Shown here: piece after piece, positions 6,539 to 11,303 of the stretch | How the letters are laid out: each line of letters opens with the position of its first letter | Numbering within the stretch: the first letter of the stretch is position 1 | Origin: an uncultured Oscillospiraceae bacterium | Lineage (GTDB): Bacteria > Bacillota > Clostridia > UBA1212 > SIG427 | Length of the DNA stretch: 11,303 nt | Reading direction: 5' to 3' | NCBI GenBank assembly: GCA_902465325.1 | Contig: CABQMV010000063.1 | Coordinates: 1 to 11,303 of the forward strand | The notes under the pieces: model-generated | What the model was told of the DNA's origin: nothing | Databases searched by the model: none | The model's input: only the letters and a program-made list of their open reading frames with translations | Position numbers and translations under genes: made by a program

Positions 6539-7291
6539 ATGGGTTTGTTTCACAGCAGAGGAAATCGTATCAATAGGAACGGCGAAAATGGCGCGGCGGG
6601 CTCCCAGAGTCTTGCCGTGCCGTGCCATATAGCCATTATACCGGACGGCAACCGCCGCTGGGCGAAGAAACGAATGCTCCCAGTGTCCGCTGGGCACAGG
6701 GAGGGAGCGGAGGTCTTTCGGCGCATTGTCCGGCACGCAGAGCATCTGGGCGTAAAATATATTACCTTTTACGCCTTTTCCACTGAGGTGGAGACATTGA
6801 TGAAGCTGCTGCTGAATTTTCTGCTGAACTCAGAGAAAGAGCTGGGCGCGGATAAGGATAAAATCTGTATTCACGTTATAGGAGACAGGTCCCGCCTCTC
6901 CCGCCAGATGCAGGAGGAAATTGCAAGGGTAGAGAAAGAGACGGCCCACAATACCAACATTATTGTTAACATGGCTATCAATTACGGCGGCAGAGATGAA
7001 ATCAGACAGTGCATACAAAAAATCGCAGACCGGGTGAAGACGGGCCAGCTTTCTCCGGAGGACATTACGGAGCAGGTGATTTCCGACCACCTGTATACCA
7101 AGGGGACGCCGGATCCGGATCTGCTTATCCGGACCAGCGGCGAGGAGAGAATCAGCAACTATCTGTTATGGCAGATGGCCTATACGGAGTTTTATTTTAC
7201 CCATAAACTGTGGCCGGATTTCAACGAAAAGGATTTAGAGGAAGCGGTACACGTATACAGCAGCAGACAGAGAAGATTTGGAGGGAAATAG
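6539..7291 (+). CDS. uppS: Undecaprenyl diphosphate synthase (isoprenyl transferase) lacking the flexible loop
   Basis: UppS condenses farnesyl diphosphate with eight isopentenyl diphosphates to give the C55 carrier lipid for peptidoglycan and other wall polymers. The 250 residues include a 29-residue Gly/Asn-rich N-terminal extension, then HIAIIPDGNRRWAKKR (30-45, catalytic Asp36), AGHREG (51-56), FYAFSTE (77-83), INYGGR (147-152), DPDLLIRTSGE (192-202) with R198, R204 and S206, and the final RQRRFGG. Two oddities: the first motif reads PDGNRRW instead of the usual MDGNGRW, and the stretch NWxRPxxE that normally follows FSTE is absent, so E83 is joined directly to V84-ETLM. The eight missing residues match positions 74-81 of E. 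coli UppS. The gene starts 3 bp after frr, with GGAGA (6526-6530) 8 bp upstream. The remaining family features are intact. A shorter-chain cis-prenyltransferase is an alternative, but the locus argues for the main enzyme. Confidence 0.93.
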   Translation: MGLFHSRGNRINRNGENGAAGSQSLAVPCHIAIIPDGNRRWAKKRMLPVSAGHREGAEVFRRIVRHAEHLGVKYITFYAFSTEVETLMKLLLNFLLNSEKELGADKDKICIHVIGDRSRLSRQMQEEIARVEKETAHNTNIIVNMAINYGGRDEIRQCIQKIADRVKTGQLSPEDITEQVISDHLYTKGTPDPDLLIRTSGEERISNYLLWQMAYTEFYFTHKLWPDFNEKDLEEAVHVYSSRQRRFGGK

Positions 7292-7295
7292 GGCC

Positions 7296-8150
7296 ATGAG
7301 AACGAGAATTATTTCTGCAGTTATTATGATTATAATCGGCGGTGTACTGATTTATTCCGGCGGTGTTTATTTTGGTGCGGCGCTGTTTTTGTGTTCAGTC
7401 ATTGGATTATTTGAATTTTACAGGGCTTTTCAAAAGAAGGGCGTTAAGCCCATTAAGACTGTGGGGTATTTGTATACCCTGCTGATTCCTGCGGCGGTAT
7501 TCTTAGCCCCTGAGCATGCGCTGGAGGTTACGGTAAAGGGGACCAATCTGTTTCCGGTATTTCAGCTTTTGGTTATGCTGGTCCTTTTGACGCTTACCGT
7601 TGTGGCCCACAGGAGAGTTACGCCTCTAGACTGTGCGGTGACGTTAATGGGGGCTTATTATGTTCCCTTTCTGTTCAGCTTTTTTGTACTGCTTCGAAAT
7701 ATGGGAGACGGCAAAGACGGTCTGGCCCTTTTTATTATAGGGATTCTCGGTTCTGTAGCGGCAGATACCTTTGCGCTTTTCGCCGGGCTCCTGTGGGGAA
7801 AGAAAAAACTGATTCCGGAGATCAGCCCCAAGAAAACGGTGGCGGGCAGCATCGGTTCTTTTGCAGGCTCCACTTTGGCAGTCACTGTTTATGGCTTGAT
7901 TCTGCACTATACAGGGGCCATGAGCCAGCCCATTTCTGTGCTTCATTTTGCAATACTGGGGCTGTTAATGGGAGGAAGCTCTCAGATAGGAGATCTCTCT
8001 GCCTCTGCTATTAAGCGGTACTGCGGCATCAAGGATTTTGGCAGATTAATTCCCGGACACGGAGGAATTTTGGACCGGTTTGACAGTATGCTGTTTAACG
8101 TACCGATTGTGTACTGTTATGTACAGCTGTTGTATGCACTGGCCTGGTGA
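7296..8150 (+). CDS. cdsA: Phosphatidate cytidylyltransferase (CDP-diacylglycerol synthase)
   Basis: CdsA makes CDP-diacylglycerol from phosphatidic acid and CTP in the cytoplasmic membrane, the branch point for phosphatidylglycerol and cardiolipin. The 284-residue protein is strongly hydrophobic, with about eight membrane segments from residue 4 on. The family signature is complete near the C-terminus (237-263): S-x-x-KR-x4-KD, then PGHGG-x-x-DRFD. The ATG at 7296 is chosen over an in-frame TTG at 7278, because GGAGGG (7280-7285) would be inside the longer version and sits 10 bp before the ATG; the gap to uppS is then 4 bp. It feeds the cardiolipin synthase encoded at 1970-3511, and its CTP depends on the product of pyrH at the head of the cluster. 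Confidence 0.96.
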   Translation: MRTRIISAVIMIIIGGVLIYSGGVYFGAALFLCSVIGLFEFYRAFQKKGVKPIKTVGYLYTLLIPAAVFLAPEHALEVTVKGTNLFPVFQLLVMLVLLTLTVVAHRRVTPLDCAVTLMGAYYVPFLFSFFVLLRNMGDGKDGLALFIIGILGSVAADTFALFAGLLWGKKKLIPEISPKKTVAGSIGSFAGSTLAVTVYGLILHYTGAMSQPISVLHFAILGLLMGGSSQIGDLSASAIKRYCGIKDFGRLIPGHGGILDRFDSMLFNVPIVYCYVQLLYALAW

Positions 8151-8163
8151 GGATAGATTGGTT

Positions 8164-9315
8164 ATGGTAAAATGTATTTCTGTTTTAGGCTCCACCGGCT
8201 CTATTGGGACACAGACCCTGGAGGTACTCAGAAGCCTGAAGGAACAGGGGATTGAAATTAAAGTAGCGGCTCTGGCCGCCGGGAGAAATATACAGCTGAT
8301 AGAGGCCCAGGCCAGAGAATTCCGGCCAGGGCTTATTTCCGTTACAAAGGATACCGATGCTCAGCTGCTGCGTAAGCGGCTGAAGCCGCTGGGGATCGAT
8401 GTAGCCTACGGCGAGGAGGGACTCCAGACCGTGGCTTCGTCCAGCTGTGATATGCTGGTAACAGCCATTGTCGGCATGAAGGGGCTGCTTCCTACTCTGA
8501 CGGCCATTCGCAAAGGGACAGATATTGCGCTGGCCAATAAGGAGACCATGGTAGTGGCCGGAGAGCTGGTGACCAGAGAGGCTCAAAAGCGCCGGGTCCG
8601 CATTTTACCTGTAGACAGCGAGCATTCCGCGATTTTACAGTGCCTGATGGGGAACGCCGGCAGCCAGGTAGAACAATTGCTTCTTACCGCCTCGGGGGGG
8701 CCCTTTCGCACCTGGGAGCCGGAGGCGCTGGAAACGGTGTCTATTGAAGATGTACTGGCCCACCCTACCTGGAAGATGGGCGGGAAAATAACGGTAGACT
8801 GTGCAGGTATGATGAATAAGGGATTGGAAATAATAGAGGCCAGATGGCTGTTTGATATGCCCTATGAAAAAATAAAAGTTTTGGTGCATCCCCAAAGCAT
8901 TGTTCATTCTATGGTACAATATACAGACGGGGCTGTCATGGCACAGCTGGGGGTCCCGGATATGAAGATTCCCATACAGCTGGCTCTGAGCTATCCGGAC
9001 AGACTGCCTTCTCCATATAAAAGACCGGATTTTACCCGGGTTGCCCTGACCTTTGAGGAGCCGGACACCGAGAAGTTTCCCTGCCTGAGACTGGCCCAGG
9101 AGGCCGCTGCTGCAGGCGGGACCATGACGGCGGTTATGAATGGTGCCAACGAGGCGGCAGTAGCAAAATTTCTGCGCGGAGAGATTAACTTCATGCAGAT
9201 CCCATACATTATAGAGAAGGTGATGGACAGTCATACGGTGCAGGATGCTCCGGATGCGGAAACGGTCATAGAAGCTGACCGATGGGCCAATTATCGGGTA
9301 AGCTGTATTATTTGA
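8164..9315 (+). CDS. dxr: 1-deoxy-D-xylulose 5-phosphate reductoisomerase
   Basis: DXR converts DXP to MEP using NADPH and a divalent metal, the first committed step of the MEP isoprenoid pathway and the target of fosmidomycin. The 383 residues show the NADPH-binding LGSTGSIGTQTLEV (8-21), ALANKETMVVAGE (122-134), the metal site DSE (151-153), TASGGPF (175-181), the flexible-loop HPTWKMG (200-206) and MMNKGLE (216-222) and HPQSIVHSMV (242-251). Ser177, His200, Asn218, Lys219 and Glu222 match E. coli Ser186, His209, Asn227, Lys228 and Glu231. The position of E. coli Ser222 is Cys213 here (DCAGMMNKG against DSATMMNKG), a change in the phosphate-binding pocket. The ATG at 8164 has TGAGGA 10 bp upstream, overlapping the cdsA stop; an in-frame TTG at 8158 is less likely. 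Confidence 0.97.
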   Translation: MVKCISVLGSTGSIGTQTLEVLRSLKEQGIEIKVAALAAGRNIQLIEAQAREFRPGLISVTKDTDAQLLRKRLKPLGIDVAYGEEGLQTVASSSCDMLVTAIVGMKGLLPTLTAIRKGTDIALANKETMVVAGELVTREAQKRRVRILPVDSEHSAILQCLMGNAGSQVEQLLLTASGGPFRTWEPEALETVSIEDVLAHPTWKMGGKITVDCAGMMNKGLEIIEARWLFDMPYEKIKVLVHPQSIVHSMVQYTDGAVMAQLGVPDMKIPIQLALSYPDRLPSPYKRPDFTRVALTFEEPDTEKFPCLRLAQEAAAAGGTMTAVMNGANEAAVAKFLRGEINFMQIPYIIEKVMDSHTVQDAPDAETVIEADRWANYRVSCII

Positions 9316-9331
9316 AAGGTTTGATTGTTTT

Positions 9332-10423
9332 ATGAGTATAGTAGGAAGTATATTAACAATGCTGCTGATGCTCAGTGTATTGGTGGTTATTCACGAGCTG
9401 GGACACTATCTGGTGGCCCGGATGTTCAAGGTGAAGGTAAAAGAGTTTTCCATTTTTATGGGGCCCAAGCTCTATTCCAGGGTGGGAAAGAAAAATGGTG
9501 TAAAATTTTCCATACGGGCCATCCCTCTGGGCGGCTACTGTGCTATGGAGGATGAGAACGGAGAGGAAGAGGTAAAATCCGAAGGCTCCTTTTTTAATAA
9601 ATCCAAGCGGGTGAGGGCCGCTGTGTTTTTTGCCGGTCCGCTGATGAACGTACTGCTGGCGCTGGTGCTTGTTATTTTGATTTTTTCCTTCACAGGGTAT
9701 TCTACCAATACGGTAGGCATGATACAGGAAGGGGGACTTTTTGCGGACTACCGGGATCCGGCGGATCCCAATTTCAGAATAGAGACGGGAGATAAGGTCG
9801 TTGCATATGACGGCTATATGATTTTGAATGCTACAGATTACTCCCTGTTTAAGTCCATGGATAAGGATTATATTTCTGTCATAACGGTGGAAAAGGCAGA
9901 CGGGACTACCAGAGAGTGTACCTTTGACAGAACGCCTCAGGAGGAGGGCGGCGGTATGCAGGTATTGGGGATGAGCTTTGAATATGTGGAGCGCCCCGGG
10001 GTATTCGGTGTCATCTGGAATGCTGTCAAGTATTTGCTGACATTGGTCCGCTCAATTCTGTATTCTCTCTATTGGATTATCACTGGTGCGGTAGGACTGA
10101 ATGCGGTTACCGGTCCTGTAGGGATTACGACCATTGTTGACGATGTGATTACTGCAGAGGCAAATATCTGGGATAAGGTGCTGACGCTGGTCAATATGGC
10201 GGCGCTGATCAGTGTAAACCTAGGCGTATTTAATCTGATTCCCTTCCCCGGCCTGGACGGGGGGCAGCTGGCCATGGTGGGAATCGAGGCTGTCCGAGGC
10301 GGCAAGAAAATTCCGCCGGAGAAGCAGGGCCTGATATCCTTTATCGGTCTGGCAGTTGTTGTGCTTTTGGGAATTCTGGTTATGGGAAATGACATCTGGC
10401 AGATTATATCGGGAGGACGCTGA
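9332..10423 (+). CDS. rseP: Site-2 membrane metalloprotease (RseP/RasP family)
   Basis: This intramembrane zinc protease cleaves membrane-bound substrates such as anti-sigma factors and remnant signal peptides (RasP role in Bacillus). The 363 residues show the family plan: a first membrane helix with HELGH (His21, Glu22, His25), a region with IPLGGYCAMEDE, a second hydrophobic segment around 93-115 (FFAGPLMNVLLALVLVILIF), a single PDZ-like domain (about 120-210), and a third region with NLIPFPGLDGG (301-311), where Asp309 is the third zinc ligand. A last helix lies at 335-352. One PDZ is usual in Firmicutes, against two in E. coli. The ribosome site is modest (AAAGG at 9315-9319, 12 bp away) and overlaps the end of dxr. 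Its place between dxr and ispG is the standard one. The substrate cannot be seen here. Confidence 0.95.
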   Translation: MSIVGSILTMLLMLSVLVVIHELGHYLVARMFKVKVKEFSIFMGPKLYSRVGKKNGVKFSIRAIPLGGYCAMEDENGEEEVKSEGSFFNKSKRVRAAVFFAGPLMNVLLALVLVILIFSFTGYSTNTVGMIQEGGLFADYRDPADPNFRIETGDKVVAYDGYMILNATDYSLFKSMDKDYISVITVEKADGTTRECTFDRTPQEEGGGMQVLGMSFEYVERPGVFGVIWNAVKYLLTLVRSILYSLYWIITGAVGLNAVTGPVGITTIVDDVITAEANIWDKVLTLVNMAALISVNLGVFNLIPFPGLDGGQLAMVGIEAVRGGKKIPPEKQGLISFIGLAVVVLLGILVMGNDIWQIISGGR

Positions 10424-10429
10424 CGGAAT

Positions 10430-11303
10430 ATGTTTTTACGAAATAATACAAAAGCCATTAGAATAGGCAGTGTTTTTGTAGGCGGCGGTAGTCCTGTGGC
10501 GGTACAGTCCATGACCAATACGGACACCAGAGACGTTCCTGCTACTGTGGCCCAGATCAGAAAGCTGGAGGCGGCGGGCTGCCACATTGTGAGAGTGGCT
10601 GTTCCGGACCGAGAGGCGGCGGAGGCCATTGCCGGCATTGTAAAGGAGATCTATATTCCCTTAGTAGCAGATATTCATTTTGATTACCGGCTGGCTTTGC
10701 AGGCTATGGAAGCGGGTGCCCAAAAAATACGGATTAATCCCGGCAACATAGGAGAGGCGGCTCGTGTAAAGGCTGTTGTAGCTGCGGCCAAAGAGCGGGG
10801 GATCCCCATTCGGATCGGAATTAACGGCGGATCGCTGGAGCAGGCGCTCTTAGAAAAGTACGGCGGCGTTACAGCGGAGGCCATGGTAGAAAGCGCTATG
10901 GGCCATATCAAAATACTGGAGGATTTGAATTTTGACGATATTGCTGTATCGCTGAAGGCTTCGTCTGTACAGAAGACGGTTGAAGCCTATCAATTGATGG
11001 CGGAAAAAAGGCCGTATCCCCTGCACGTGGGGATTACAGAAGCCGGGACGGTATACAGCGGAACGATAAAGTCTGCTGCGGGAATCGGCGCAGTGCTTTT
11101 GTCCGGAATCGGAGATACTATAAGGGTTTCGCTGACTGGCGACCCGGCAGAGGAGGTGCGGGCAGGGCTTACCCTGCTGCAGTCGCTGGGGATGAGCAGC
11201 TCTTGTACATACCAGTTTATTTCCTGTCCTACCTGCGGGCGGTGTAAAATCGACCTGGTTTCCATTGCCGCCCAGGTAGAGGAGCAGCTGGAAAAGCTGC
11301 GCG
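10430..11303 (+). CDS. ispG: 4-hydroxy-3-methylbut-2-en-1-yl diphosphate synthase (3' end outside window)
   Basis: IspG (GcpE) reduces MEcPP to HMBPP with a [4Fe-4S] cluster, the second-to-last step of the MEP pathway. The frame is open to the window end with 291 residues visible of about 350. Seen are VAVQSMTNTDTRD (23-35), HIVRVAVP (52-59), VADIHFDYRLAL (79-90), KIRINPGNIG (99-108), GINGGSLE (130-137) and the start of the iron-sulfur part, ISCPTCGR (264-271). Cys266 and Cys269 are the first two cluster ligands; the third Cys and the Glu ligand should lie beyond the window. Cys272 is an extra cysteine in the same motif. The start is 6 bp after the rseP stop; GGGAGG (10411-10416) is 13 bp away, rather far. 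With dxr it places two MEP enzymes in one unit that also uses the isoprenoid product through uppS. Confidence 0.97.
   Translation, partial: MFLRNNTKAIRIGSVFVGGGSPVAVQSMTNTDTRDVPATVAQIRKLEAAGCHIVRVAVPDREAAEAIAGIVKEIYIPLVADIHFDYRLALQAMEAGAQKIRINPGNIGEAARVKAVVAAAKERGIPIRIGINGGSLEQALLEKYGGVTAEAMVESAMGHIKILEDLNFDDIAVSLKASSVQKTVEAYQLMAEKRPYPLHVGITEAGTVYSGTIKSAAGIGAVLLSGIGDTIRVSLTGDPAEEVRAGLTLLQSLGMSSSCTYQFISCPTCGRCKIDLVSIAAQVEEQLEKLR

Noticed and set aside
8080..8163. Longer dxr version starting inside cdsA
   Set aside because: The added residues have no family match, lie within the cdsA frame and lack a ribosome site; the ATG at 8164 is well placed before the NADPH-binding motif.
10069..10638. 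189-codon open frame on the minus strand
   Set aside because: It is antisense to the end of rseP and the start of ispG, both certain; composition is Ser/Pro/Thr-rich as expected of a mirror frame.

Overview
The window is a piece of a bacterial chromosome, most likely from a Gram-positive anaerobe of the Clostridia, with Lachnospiraceae (gut commensals) the best guess. The grounds are near-consensus sigma-A promoters, strong GGAGG-type ribosome binding sites, a long-form ribosome hibernation factor (HPF), the Firmicutes order pyrH-frr-uppS-cdsA-dxr-rseP-ispG, and an L-fucose isomerase. The taxonomy is inferred from gene content, not from any search. No mobile element, CRISPR array, tRNA or rRNA was seen.

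Left part (1-1956, + strand): the C-terminal two thirds of L-fucose isomerase (fucI), cut by the window edge, closed by a strong hairpin terminator. A small SGNH/GDSL-type hydrolase follows. Middle part (1970-4306, - strand): upp (uracil salvage) followed by a cardiolipin synthase, apparently one transcription unit read from a clear promoter at 4278-4306. The upp leader holds a terminator-like hairpin, and the upp start carries a 10-bp tandem duplication that seems to have moved the start codon away from its ribosome binding site. Next (4338-5004, - strand) is a self-contained hpf gene with its own promoter and terminator.

Right part (5173-11303, + strand): a promoter drives a tightly packed cluster of pyrH (UMP kinase), frr (ribosome recycling), uppS (undecaprenyl diphosphate synthase), cdsA (CDP-diacylglycerol synthase), dxr (MEP pathway), rseP (site-2 protease) and ispG (MEP pathway, cut by the window end). 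Gaps inside the cluster are 3-24 bp. The genes link nucleotide supply, translation recycling, isoprenoid precursor synthesis, the lipid carrier for cell wall synthesis, phospholipid synthesis and membrane proteolysis. The rpsB-tsf pair that often precedes pyrH is absent here; hpf lies divergently upstream instead.

No undescribed multi-gene system was found. The most interesting points lie inside familiar genes: UppS lacks an eight-residue stretch matching the catalytic flexible loop of the family; DXR has Cys in place of the usual phosphate-binding Ser; and the upp leader shows both an attenuator-like hairpin and the start-codon duplication.
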